Assembly: GCA_963681505.1 (NCBI GenBank)
Contig: OY811982.1
Coordinates: forward strand, 5,108,836 to 5,172,835
Direction: 5' to 3'
DNA: 64,000 nucleotides
Source of the DNA: Eunapius fragilis
Taxonomy: Eukaryota; Porifera; Demospongiae; Spongillida; Spongillidae
Below, piece by piece: positions 35,170-46,207 of this stretch. Below the pieces are notes generated by a model. It had not been told where the DNA came from and did not search any database. It saw only the letters and a list, made by a program, of their open reading frames with translations. The position numbers and the translations under genes were made by a program. Each line of letters opens with the position of its first letter. The stretch's first letter is position 1.

Positions 35170-35805
35170 AAGTAATGTTGTATGGAGATGGGCACTTTAA
35201 TATCCATGGCAATACATGTCTCACAAGGTCTCCATTTCTAGGCCGTACCAGGCCAGCTGTGCTGGTTGCGGGAATGTGAATTTGATGGGCGTGTCCATCT
35301 CATGTGAGTCTTTATATAGAATTGTACGCTTGATGTACTGTTCTATGGAGATATGCACTTTTCTGAATATCCATGGCAATACATGTTTTAAAAGCTTTCC
35401 ATTTCTAGACCATACCAGGCCAGCTGTGATGGTTGTGGGAATGTGAATTTGATGGGCGTGTCCATCTCAGGTGAGTCTTTATATATAATTGTACGTTTCA
35501 TGTACTGTTCTATGAGATAGGCACTTTTCTGAATATCCATGGCAATACATGTTTTAAAAGCTTTCCATTTCTAGGCCGTACCAGGCCAGCTGTGCTGGTT
35601 GTGGGAATGTGATTTTGATGGGCGTGTCCACCTCAGGTGAGTGTTTATATAGAATTGTACGCTTCATGTACTGTTCTATGGAGATAGGCACTTTTCTGAA
35701 TATCCATGGCAATACATGTCTTACAAGGTTTCCATCTGTAGGCCGTACCAATCTACCAATTGTGGTCATGTGACTTTGAGAGGCGTGTCCAACTCAGGTG
35801 AGCCG
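35170..35805 (+). repeat. tandem exon-cassette repeat, four copies, about 165-190-bp unit
   Basis: Each unit carries ATATCCATGGCAATACATGT, an acceptor-like TTTCTAG or CTGTAG, a block GCCGTACCAGGCCAGCTGTG... of about 56-62 bases, and a strong donor-like end (CTCAGGTGAGTC). The first copy has CTCATGTGAGTC instead. The block is open in the frame AVPGQLCWLWECDFDGRVHL. The conserved splice-like edges suggest duplicated mini-exons, but their length is not a multiple of three and no flanking gene was recognised. Confidence 0.65.
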
Positions 35806-37601
35806 CTAGTTGGATTTGTACATTCCATGTAAGGTAGTATGGAGGACTGGTATGTGTGGTGTGAAGTTGTTATTGTGGCTCTTGCTTTTTAATTTTATTC
35901 TCTGCCTTCTCTTCTTACAGATTTTTGCTTCGATGATATTATGTCATTGTTTGAAATTGTGTACATGTGTATGTATATTCATTCATAGTGCACATTTAAT
36001 GGTGAAAGTAAATAGAAAAGGGAACGGCACCTATCCCCACCCTGACTGACTACCCTTTGCGATTATAGGGCACGTACACCTTATTCCAGCACTGTTCTTC
36101 ATGTACGGGTAGGAGGAGCTTCACTATGAGGGGCGGGGCGGGGCACCGTAACTGGTAACTGTTCTTGGAGCATGCAACCGAGTCATATATTTGTCAATCG
36201 CCTTCTACCTGCACGTAAAGGCCGAGCTTGTATACATGCCTAAAGTTATAAATGTATATATAATCACGCTAACAGTCGAATGCATGCTTCTTATGTTTAG
36301 TTACTAAGAGCTGCTAGTTCAATTCGCGTATCTACATCTCGTATTTGTACCTTAGCTATACACATTAGTTTAATTTGTATCAGAAATGCATTGTGCAGTG
36401 AGTTTTTATCTGACTTACTGTGAAGTTATTTTATCATTTACAAAGTAAATCATTTCGTAAAACCATTACTGTGGTTGCATGTTTCACAATGGACGTTAAA
36501 ATGTATTCTGAACCACTTACTAAATGTTGTACGTTGTATCATTTGTGCATGGCATTAGTGTGCACTAGACACAAAACAATAAATTTTCGAGCACTGCAGC
36601 CCAATTTATATTACATGAATTGGCCAAATTGTTAATTGAAGCTGCAGATCTTATGGAATTATATATGTTGTGCCTTTACCAATCAAGTTGTCGTTTGTGA
36701 GCTTGAATGTCACTTATTAATTTCAGGTGGTGGTATTTGGGCTAACAGGGTATGCAATAAACAGTACTTGGCATTGGGTATATCCAGGCTGTGCACGCAT
36801 GGTAATATCAGTTTTATAAACCATAATAAAAGGAACAGGATGAGGTAACAGTACACAACATATTGGGATTCTTATTCAGGTAGTAGCTGATCAATGACAT
36901 CTTGGACTCGATTGCTAAGTAAAATCCAATCAGCATAGTGATGGGTTCTTACCAGTCTAAACCCTGAGTGCAGGTCCATGTAATACTGACACCTGTAAGG
37001 GGGAAAGCTATTGTACATGCTCACTCTGCAACTAACAAGAACACTTGCACATACGTGTACATGAGTGTGAGGTGATTTGGGTTTGAGAGGTAATGGGGAA
37101 AATGGTACAGATGCATTCTGAATATACCTCGGCAAAATATTTTACGGGGTGAGGTTTATTTATCCCTATGCCATGCCACTTCACACAAAAACACGTTGAT
37201 CTGTCGTTACACAACACACACACCACACAAAATACACACATCACACATAGATCTGGACGAACAGTATATTCCTAGGGGACAATTTGACTCCTACACAGCA
37301 CAAGGTATCTGCCGTTTAGAATTTGTTGTTAGCCCCTTAAATCGTGGGTAGGGTAGAATTATTAACCATGATACGAGCCAGTTGTCATTTGAGAAATGTA
37401 TTACAACATGTAAACATCAATTGTTAATTGTGCACATAAACACTGACAGACGTACTTTTTATTTTCCACACTCCCAAACATACGTCCTAAAATTTGTATA
37501 TGTACTGCGAGCCTACACCACTTACAAAGTTGACATGAATAACCAACCAACCTAGATGTTTTGCACGGGGCCAGATGTTGCTAAGCTTCTAATAGTTGTT
37601 G
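35806..37601. other. no gene resolved; possible terminal exon on minus strand at 36872-36989
   Basis: On the minus strand, after TTTCCCCCTTACAG, a frame reads CQYYMDLHSGFRLVRTHHYA and then DWILLSNRVQDVIDQLLPE before a stop. It has coding-like composition and could be the last exon of a gene, but no partner exons or homology were recognised. The rest of the stretch, including a GGGGCGGGGCGGGG patch near 36138, shows nothing supportable. Confidence 0.3.
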
Positions 37602-37777
37602 CAGTGGCGGATACAGGGAGGGAGGAGGGGGGGGGGGGGGGGGGGGGGTTGCAACCCCCCCCCTCCTTTTCCTCCCCCCTCTTCCACTAAGCAGCCCCCC
37701 ACACACATTTTGTATCGGGCCTGAAGCGTACAGCAACACCCCCCTCCACTTTTTGGAAAATCCTGTATCCGCTCCTG
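37602..37777. mobile_element. hAT-type MITE, CAGTGGCGGATACAGG ends
   Basis: Terminal repeats CAGTGGCGGATACAGG and CCTGTATCCGCTCCTG bound 176 bp. The 8-bp flanks AGTTGTTG and AGTTGGTT match at six of eight positions, consistent with an older hAT target duplication. A long G run (about 37630-37647) and C runs fill the left half. This terminal sequence type is widespread in animal MITEs. Confidence 0.8.
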
Positions 37778-38627
37778 AGTTGGTTATCCGTTACTCCGCT
37801 AACAGTCAGTTTAAATGCACGGTTACACACAACGTAAGCGCGCGCACAGATAGAAAAATATAAACGTGTCCTCAAAACGACGTACACTTTCATGTGCACA
37901 GATCAGAGTTTGACCGATCTAAAAAGTAAAATCTAGAAAGAATACGTTCCCTTAAAATTCTACAGCCATGAGTGTAAAATCTTACGCGGTCCTTCGAAAG
38001 TGTCATGTATCACGCAGATATCACAGGAAAAAATTTCGTTTTCCGGACATCGGGAAATACCCCCGGAATCGCTTAATTCCACCTCATAATCCCAACATTG
38101 GGTTTTTGGAACAAAAACAACCTTGGGTTTTTGCAGCGGAATTTTACGATTTTGCAGCGGAATTTTACGTGTTTCCACTGGTGGAAAGTTAAAATTTCCT
38201 ATACATTTCTGCGGTAAATTCCCAAGAAGAAATTATGTTTTCCATATATGGAACCAAGAATAAAATTACCACCTCTGTTTCTATATGCTTATACTCCGTT
38301 TCCGCTTAGATTTCTCTTCTATCCCACAACGGAAATAGCAACGACTGAGCTGCAAATCCTACCTTGGTTTTTTTAATTTTCACCTCTGTTTCTCCAAATC
38401 CCAGCCTGGATGTAATAAATTCCGCATATGGTCTATCCTCTCAGATTTCCTTAGATTCCACACCACAGAACAATTTCTACGTCGTCAATCTCACCCTGGT
38501 AACATAATCACAATCTACTTCTCAATGATGTCATATCAATTTTGATCACCAATCAGTGCACCTCAATATTGAAAAAACAATTGAATCAATGCATGTAAGT
38601 TGTGTTGTCCAGTGAATGCTGCATGTA
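37778..38627. other. AT-rich flank with multi-hairpin-like phrases (38020-38460)
   Basis: Contains AGGAAAAAATTTCGTTTTCC and TTCCGGACATCGGG, related to 31649-31970, and recurring TTCCGC/GCGGAA and TTCCACTGGTGGAAA inverted pairs. Precise ends are not clear. It adjoins the 3' end of the SAM-domain gene. No coding sequence recognised. Confidence 0.4.
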
Positions 38628-40447
38628 CTAAAGCACCCCACTAACCAAAATGTCATCTCTTGTCAGATCACAGACATCAGCTCCAGAGTTAATCTGAATA
38701 ATTTTCTTAGCAAGAAGACCCTGTGCAAGTGGCTTAAGCAATGATGTCTTTGGTGCTGTGAGAAGTGCTTTCCTCTCAGCATTTTGAAGAAGATGATTGT
38801 TGATAGCCCTAACAAGTTGTTGCCTGGTTACTTCTTTCAGGAAATGGACACCAAAAGCTTGAAGCACAATTAATTCTGCACTTTTTACTGATAGTAGGTC
38901 TAAAAAGAATAATTAAAATTGGTTAATACTTATATAATTCTTCTCACCTAAGTTCAAGCAATGAACTTCAGGAGTGGGGTCACAAGAAGGTGAAACTTGA
39001 GCTGTGGCTGTACAAAAATAAATAAATATGTGCATATATTTTAATGGTATATTCACTGAGTATGATTATACTCACCAATCTTCAAGCATTGAACTTCAGT
39101 GAGGTCGTGTGAAGTGATGGCTGGAGCAGTAGCTATATATATAATGTGAGTAGAATTATAATGTATTGAATATCATGCACACAACATCACTTGTTTACCT
39201 GCATTCAATGCTAACAGTAATTTGTTGAACTTACTTGCATTTGTCACACCAACTGATGAAGTTGTATCTTTAGCAATAGCTTTACGTATGCGTGGCTAGT
39301 GTGCATGGTAAATTGTGACAATTATTACTGAACAACATTCATTGGGTTGCAAAACAAATACAGCCCATATTGACATGCATGCTATAATCATTATAATCAT
39401 TAGGTTGCTGCATGATAATCATTGTAAGTAATTTAATGTCTATTATACATATCTCACACATGCTTACTTTAGTGTAGTCAACCCCTTTCCTTATTCTTCT
39501 TTTTTTCTCAGTCAGTGAATCAAAGATATGCTGCCTTATTGCACGTTCTCCAAAATATTTTGTTTTGCAAGTTGGGATTAGTGTTGCAGCAAGCTCTTCC
39601 AGTTTTTGTCGCTCAGCACTGTCAGTCTTAAATAATGGAATACTGTTGCCCTTCCAGGTATCGTATACAGCCTTGCGAACTTTATTACGCCTAATTGAAC
39701 ATAATGTATTAGCACAGCGGTGCACAAAATATACATGCTGCCTTACATCATAAGATAGATCCTTCTATCTTCTGGTGAGATCTTCCCCAGTTCAGATAGA
39801 GACAGCTTTCTATTTAATTCAATGCAACTTGTACCGCAAGCCACTTGTTCTGTTACTGCCACCACACATATTTTCTCTGAACCCTGAATCAGTCTTTTTA
39901 GCTTTAGTTGATCTTTGACAGTTTCCAGTCCACATGCCTTAAGTTGATCTGTTGTCCCTGTCTTGCATAACATTAGTAGTGTCTCACCATCTATTTCTTG
40001 CTCTGAAAGATCAAAGAACACCGTGCACCAAGCTGCGGTTAATTTACACCAGGTAATATGGACGTGTGAACCGGCGACTGCGCCCGCCCTCCAAACTGAT
40101 ACTTTTTACGCGCGCAAATGCACACCATGCCAGGCTCTAAAAGTGCCATGTCAAACCTTGGTAAAGAATCCTACGTATGAATGTACTATTTAGGGTGATC
40201 GATCGGCAAGCGCGATAGGGTGCACACCGTTACCCAAAATACACTTCATTAGCTAGTGGTCAAAATGCGATGATTTCACATTTGTTTAGCATCTACAGTG
40301 ATGATTTCACACACTGAGCGGAACAAAGCATGAATTTATCAATGTACCTTCAAAGCGATGTGCAACCCGTGAATTGTATTGCTTGAGCGCCCATTCCACT
40401 GTCTCCTCAAACTTCCAACTCGCTACTTCGTCTTCGCTAACTGCCAT
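38628..40447 (-). CDS. SAM-domain protein of a divergent two-gene transposon, 342 residues
   Basis: Seven exons on the minus strand: 40447-40348, 40002-39747, 39690-39468, 39295-39235, 39132-39076, 39007-38948, 38899-38628. Their lengths sum to 1,029 bases and the phases match at every junction, so the frame is intact from ATG to stop. Residues about 10-60 form a SAM (sterile alpha motif) fold: WKFEETVEWALKQYNSRVAH, then RFEEQEIDGETLLMLC and ETVKDQLKLKRLIQG. A basic middle region follows (RNKVRKAVYDTWKGNSIPL, TEKKRRIRKGVDY). Two tandem duplicated mini-exons encode TAPAITSHDLTEVQCLKIG and ATAQVSPSCDPTPEVHCLNL. The last exon is helical (VHFLKEVTRQQLVRAINNHL). SAM domains mediate protein-protein association. 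It lies head to head with a Tnp2 transposase, 77 bases away, so it may be the element's second protein. That role is inference; domesticated host gene is the alternative. Confidence 0.7.
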
Positions 40448-40524
40448 GAGATTGAAAAGTCGACGATATCTCGATCCGATATACAGGCACCGGCGTTTAC
40501 ACGCGCACTGATCTGGAAATGTAA
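40448..40524. promoter_or_regulatory. bidirectional start region between SAM gene and Tnp2 gene
   Basis: Only 77 bases separate the two divergent ATGs. The stretch contains CGACGATATCTCG, GCGTTTACACGCGC and TGCGCATGCGCA-like self-complementary sequence and is CpG-rich relative to its surroundings. A shared promoter with both 5' leaders overlapping is the simplest reading, unless first non-coding exons lie inside the neighbouring genes. Confidence 0.5.
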
Positions 40525-43500
40525 TTGCGCATGCGCAGGAAGCAACATACAATACAGATGAGTGCAACGTTAACGTGGAAAAGGGAAGACATCGTATACT
40601 GTAGGTGCTCAGACATGCGCAGCGTGCATTCTCACTGCCCTTGTGGGATGTGCAATGGTAGAGCAGTGTCGAGATGTACTGAATACAGGCATTGGGAAAT
40701 CGCTACCGAATGTGCATCGAACTTAGCTTTCACAGCCAGCCCATCGTCATCACTCGTCATTCCTGAAATGCCTATGTGTTTATCGAACGTTGTTTCTGAT
40801 GGTAAAACAATGTCAGGTGACGAGCTTGAGGCCTGCAGCTGGGAGATCGCCACAGTAGCGAACCGCGCAAACCAATCGTCGCCCTTCATCACTTCTACCG
40901 ACTCCGGCGATGTGGAAACAATGCTTGAGGCCGAGGATTTCTTGGCGGGAGGAATAGAATGCACTCTGCAAAATGAAGATGCATCATTTCCTATTGAAAA
41001 TGCTGAGCGAATGCAAGGAACGGTCGTTGATAATAAAATCAAATGCATTATTCGAGAAGCAGTTTTAGGAGCAATGAAGATTCAAAGTGAATTTTCGTCA
41101 TCACGAGCTCACTTTTTGAAAGTTTTAAACTACGGTCGTGATCTATACTGCAAAGGTGACCCAAATGTCATAAAGTACTGGCCAAAAACGTGGCAAGATT
41201 GCATCTCGTTGCTATCTGGTGAAGGGTACACTGAGGCAATTCAGTATTGGATTTGTCTCAATAGAGAGCATCCATGCTGCTATGATATCATAAATTCACC
41301 AGAAGAACTGTGCAAGTGAGTTGGTGTATGTAAAAAGTAATTGCTAGCTGATCTGCAGCGTATATATGCAGTTGTAGCATGCAGCATTATGTGTCAGCTA
41401 TGTAGTTAAACTGCATGATTAATCTACCCTGCCAGGCTAATGTATGTTTTCTTTAACCATGAATTTATAAACACATAAATGCATGGCTCATGTTTATTTG
41501 GCAACTTATCATTTCTATCAATAGACACTGTGGGCAAAAAGGTCAATTAACATACTATTATTTGAGCCTACATGATAAAATAAGGAGATGGTGCAGCAAT
41601 CCTCACTTCTGTGAGAAGATGATGGCTCATTGGAAGGAGAGAGATCACTGGCTCAGTAATGAAGTTCTTTTTGCTCGGAATGAAATATGGGATGGAGGAA
41701 GGTTCAAAGAACTTTCATGGTTTTGGAACCCTGAAGCAAGATGGGTTTTACAAGCTTTGTGCCCAAACTGCAAGCAAGTTGTGGGCAGTCAATCCATCAA
41801 GGATGAATTAGGGCTTTCACCAGAAACACACATTGAAGAGCATTATGAATGCAGCATATCTATTCAGTGTCCTAATTGCTACTTACGGTTTGAGCACAAA
41901 CCCAAAGTTACAAGTGGAGATCCTAGAAACATTGCTCTTATAGGCCATTGGGATGGGTGGCAACCTTTCTGCACATCATGTAAACACAGTTGTGGTGAGT
42001 GGTTATTATTAGCTCGCATGCTGGCTAACTTTAGTGTACTAATTTACAGGAGCTATTGAGGTGTCAATTGCCACAATGAAAAAGTCTGATCGATGCAGTA
42101 CAGAAGAGGTGTATGTCTCTGGATTTTTTCCAAGCTATCTACTGCCTAATAAGTGTCCAATATCTCTTGATCAATTTCTGGAGATTCTTGTTAAAGAATT
42201 AGAGGATTTATTTGTAAATGGTAATGGAGGTGGCTGTGTACATCACATAAAAGATTTTTTTTTTAGGCATTGAGGTTGAATACACCGGATCATCTGAAGG
42301 ACTTCCCCCTGGAAAGATAGTAATACGGTGCATTTTACTACTGTGGACTGGGGACTACCCTGCTCAAGCTCAGGTTGGAAAATTTATCCAAGGAGGAATT
42401 CGACCCTGCAGACGTTGCAATGTTGTTGGCATGAACATTGTTTTTCAGTCATAATGCATCACAATATTTATTTAAATCCCACAGGTACCCAAGGTTCAGA
42501 GTCAACCCACTATTACTATGGTAACTACAGATATCACAGCAGATACCCAAGTGCTGAAAGAGACCTGAATATGTTTGTGCAGACCATGAAAGACGTCGAA
42601 TGTGAGGATCGGCCTACAGTTCATGCTACTATGGCACAAGAGAGTGGTTTCACTGGTCTCTCCATACTACACCGACTCTACGCTGCTTATGGGTTCAATA
42701 TTTTAAAGGATATCACTTTCGATGCCATGCATGATATTACCCTTAACATTATTCATCACCATCTTCAGAGGTATTTTGAAGCTGGAATTTTGTCTAAAAA
42801 TGAAATTGATGTAAGACTGGCAGCCATTCCATGGACATCCGGTACATTGCTAACTTTAGCTTAATATGTTGGCACATAAATTGACACTTGTATAATAAGC
42901 TAGTTAATTCTTAGCTTACATATAAGGTATAAGATATACCAGCGTTCTCTAAAATATCATGTATTGAAACCATAATCATGTTACAAGATAAACCAGTGCT
43001 CGCTACAATCACATGCACATGCTTTAGAACTTAAGGATGGCAGACTTCCAACCTCAGTTACCAAGCGATTAGGGTTTTGGAAGGCAGAAGAGTTGCAGAA
43101 ATTTTGCTATCCAGCATCAGAATATGTACTAGGAGGAATCCTACCTGATGATGAGTATCATGTGTGGGTACTAATTGTTCGCATAACTGAAATGATCTTG
43201 CAAACAGGACAAAGCGGTTAGTCTGATGATGATATTCAACTTCTTAAGCAGTTAATTCTCAGGCATAACATCCTCACTGAAGAAGTTGAGGGCCTAAAGA
43301 GTTGTGTCGTAACACTGCATAACCTGATACATTACCCTGAGGATATCAAACGCTTTTCAAGCCCTGACAATTACTGGTGTTACTCTTTTGAAAGAGCAGT
43401 ACATGGTTATGTGATTAGGTCATCCAATAACCGAAACATGGAGTTGTCATTCTCAAATTCAGAATGCCTAAGAGAATTCCTTAAGTTTCACGGTGGAAAT

Positions 43501-44407
43501 GTGCATAGTTCCATGAAGTTAAATACGTCTTATTTCCCAGTAAGTTAATTGAATAAAATTATCCACACTGTAAAATGAATTTTCTTAACAGGGATATGTT
43601 CATGCAAGTACTATTTGTGAAGCAGTTACCATGGCAAAACATAGAGATGTGGCATTTCAATCAATCTTAGTTGGGGGAAAGAAATACACTTCACTTTCCA
43701 CACATGAAGTAACAGAAGTTTTTCGTGTCTTGAAAAAGCAACAACCAATAAATTTTACCCTTGCTGTGATACAAGTTCCCAGCATTTACATGTCACAGCA
43801 TGGTTTTGGAGGTACTTTGTATCGTGTTGGTGAACACGTCCTTGTGATGGATGATGCAGGTGAATTATCTGTAGCCAAGATAGATGCAATCTTAGCTGTT
43901 AACATTGAAGAAGAGTATCATTTGCTTCTAAAAGGAGAGGAATATGCTCAATCTGTGACAGAAACTGGTGACTCCAGAATTCATGCAAGCAGTGAAAACC
44001 CATTTGTTGAGCCCACTTCATCTATGATTTTTTCCCCATGCAAAAGCATTGTTAGGAAAGTGATGCTGTTTCCTGATCCTGATCACCTGCATGATCCATA
44101 TATGTATGTGGTTATAGATCATCAAAGACCCTTCATACCACTCAACAAAGCGGCTGTAATTGTACCACATTTCCCTGAGGCTGGTGATATGGTGTATGTT
44201 CGTGGCACCATTGGGAATGAAGTATACTTTGCACATATACAGTCAGTTAACAAGAACTCTAACACTTGCCAGGTCTACTTCTATGGAAATGACCCAAGCA
44301 TATCTGCTTCAACATACAAAAGGCTTAAGTTGCAGGAGACAGTACACTGGTCGTCAATCCTAGGAACAGCAAAAGGACAATTTGTAGGACACTATTGGGT
44401 TGCATAA
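40525..44407 (+). CDS. Tnp2-type transposase 2, seven exons, one in-frame stop
   Basis: Exons 40525-41315, 41525-41994, 42050-42220, 42267-42428, 42485-42841, 43028-43539 and 43592-44407 total 3,279 bases with all phases consistent (1,093 codons). The intron after 42428 uses a GC donor. Recognised blocks: CPCGMCNGRAVSRCTEYRH, HWKERDHWLSNEVLF, FKELSWFWNPEARWVLQALC, ATMKKSDRCSTEEVYVSGFF, QVGKFIQGGIRPCRRC, HYYYGNYRYHSRYPSAERDL, GFTGLSILHRLYAAYGFN, FDAMHDITLNIIHHHL, KRLGFWKAEELQKFCYPASE, RHNILTEEVEGLKSCVVTLH, FSSPDNYWCYSFERAVHGYV. These match a metazoan branch of Tnp2 transposases distinct from the copy at 27847. A TAG at 43219-43221 falls between QTGQSG and SDDDIQLLKQL, where relatives seem to have Trp, so a single substitution probably inactivates the copy. 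The start could also be 40561. The C-terminal 270 residues are of unknown role. Confidence 0.8.
42429..42484 (+). other. short GC-AG intron of transposase 2
   Basis: The 56-base intron begins GCATGA and ends CCCACAG. It is required to join NVVG with TQGSESTHYYYG in phase 1, as the family alignment suggests. GC donors are a minority class in animals. Confidence 0.6.
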
Positions 44408-44575
44408 TGTACAAACATGTACCACATATTCTATATAGCTAATGTAGACAACATTATAACAATGCTTTCTGTGCTTGGAATGAAGTGACTCCATTATAGG
44501 AAATACAAGTACAGATAGTAACCGAGCATGCACCAAGGAAGTAAAAATGTAATACTTATTTCGTTTGTATAAATT

Positions 44576-44905
44576 CCCGGATGGGAAAAAATTCCCATGT
44601 ATGTTAATATGGGTTATTATAAATTGGACATGGGTTTTTAGTGTTCATACTGGGTTTTCGGAAAACCATTCCACTGATGGAAGTGCTATCTGGAAATATT
44701 TTTTCCAGATTGGAATTTACATTTCCATCACAGGAAAGATTTAAATGGTTTTCCGAAAAACCCAGTATGGATACGAAAAATCCATGTCCGATTTATAAAA
44801 AACCATTGAATTGCTGTTTCCGGGTTGAGATTAACATATTCCGTAGATGGTAATTTTCATTCCCATCCAGGAATATTTTCCCATCTGGGATTTTTTAAAA
44901 TTATT
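44576..44905. repeat. long multi-hairpin element beside transposase 2
   Basis: Inner stem: ATAAATTGGACATGGGTTTT...ATACTGGGTTTTCGGAAAAC at 44619-44671 pairs with GTTTTCCGAAAAACCCAGTA...CATGTCCGATTTAT ending near 44798. Inside it are ATGGAAGTG/CATTTCCAT and CTGGAAATATTTTTTCCAG. Outside, CGGATGGGAAAAAATTCCCA pairs loosely with TTCCCATCCAGGAATATTTT and TTTTCCCATCTGGG. No coding content. Confidence 0.7.
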
Positions 44906-45342
44906 GACGGAATTCGGAGTGAAAACCATGGTTGGGAATGGGAATTGATCAAAACCCAAGATAAAACCATGGTTGGGAATGAGAAATTTTTTCCTGTGGA
45001 TTCAGATTCAGTTAGGTCCGTTTCATGCATTCTAATAAACGCCCAAGGCATTTGCATTCTGATTACTAAATTGCATCCGCAACGTGGGGCAAAAATGGTA
45101 ATGTGTTAGTGTGTGCACAACCTCGTCTATTCAAATCAGCGATGCAGACGTTCGTTCGATTACCATCAAGGTCATTGAAAGAGGTAGCAAGGTTTGTCAT
45201 TGTTCAGATTTTGCTCAACCGTGATTATTCCCAACCGTCACTACGTGTTGTAAAATCACAGTCGGCTTAGAAACAGCGCAGCTAAACCACGAAACAACGT
45301 AGGTTGGTTTTACATCCTCGTACACTATGCAGTTCGTTCACA
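44906..45342. other. flank with a short duplicated phrase, no gene
   Basis: AAAACCATGGTTGGGAATG occurs twice (about 44922 and 44965), continuing the GGGAA-rich style of the adjoining hairpin element. After about 45080 the sequence becomes CpG-richer and leads to a small candidate gene. Confidence 0.35.
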
Positions 45343-45730
45343 ATGAATCGTGTCGAATCAGGTGATAAAGGCTGTACCCCGCTAAGGTTAGTTTGTTAGA
45401 ATTCCTTGTTTCTATATACAGCGCATGAAGATATCCCAAACTGAGATGTGGTCTATCTACGTTAATACGTGAGGTAATAATGTTCTGTACCGGTATGTAT
45501 TGTCCAGTTACTATGTACCTCCAGTTTCTCCAGAAAACACGATAGACGCGTGCACGGTGATTTCAAGGCTGGCGATACAAGGGCTAGCACTGATGATACA
45601 AAATTGTTTGCACTACGGCAGTTAAAGGGTAAAGTGTTTCGTTATTAAAAACTATGTGTGTTTGTGTATTGTATTCTCAGGAAAAGGACATGGGAGAAGG
45701 ATGGAACTTCGGAGAAGCGCGGCAAATTAA
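45343..45730 (+). CDS. three-exon small basic protein, 62 residues, hypothetical
   Basis: Exons 45343-45386, 45534-45628 and 45681-45730 give MNRVESGDKGCTPLRKHDRR, then VHGDFKAGDTRASTDDTKLF, then ALRQLKGKGHGRRMELRRSA and AN plus stop. The phases agree (44, 95 and 50 bases) and donors GTTAGT and GTAAAG and acceptors CTCCAG and TTCTCAG are standard. No family was recognised. In another frame exon 3 also stays open for a short distance, so the model is tentative. Confidence 0.3.
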
Positions 45731-45817
45731 ATGATGCACAAGAGAGAGATATTGTATAGTGTGTACATTCTTCTCTTCTCATTTCCTATTCTTTGAAACG
45801 CTTTAAGCATGCGTGGC

Positions 45818-46207
45818 CTAGTGTACGCAAGCGAGGCGGTATAGGGGGTTATTGAATAGCCCGCCCGTACGGGGTTGGTTCATAAGCCTGCGCGGTGTAG
45901 GCAGACGACCGAAACAGTTCGGCATACGAAACATCAGCGTGCGAACAAGTGCGACGAAACCTGACTCGCATCCACAGCCGCTTCCTATCGGTCCGCACAC
46001 GAGATCTGCGATCGTACAACCGACGAATTTAGGATCCAATTGAATACGGTTAGGATCACGTGGGACTGCGGGCCCGGAATCATGCCATCGAACCGCTGTG
46101 AGGATAAATACCATAGCCACGATAGCCATGGCCACAGATCTTGTTATGGTCAGGTTTAAATGCCAGCCACTGCCATTGATTTTGTCACACTGGCTTGCTT
46201 GCAGCAA
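45818..46207 (-). CDS. hypothetical secreted or membrane-anchored protein, up to 129 residues
   Basis: The minus-strand frame is open from 46207. An internal ATG at 46129 gives MAIVAMVFILTAVRWHDSG, a good signal-peptide or anchor profile, followed by about 80 residues with five cysteines (VGCTIADLVCG, GSGCGCESG, MPNCFG, LACVH). The region is strikingly GC- and CpG-rich compared with its neighbours. There is a long alternative frame on the plus strand, so coding status is uncertain. No known domain was recognised. Confidence 0.3.
   Translation of the reverse strand: MLQASQCDKINGSGWHLNLTITRSVAMAIVAMVFILTAVRWHDSGPAVPRDPNRIQLDPKFVGCTIADLVCGPIGSGCGCESGFVALVRTLMFRMPNCFGRLPTPRRLMNQPRTGGLFNNPLYRLACVH

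Noticed and set aside
38020-44905. Multi-hairpin sequences as terminal inverted repeats of the SAM/Tnp2 element
   Set aside because: They share style and short words, but I could not align them as one inverted pair, so they are reported as separate repeats.
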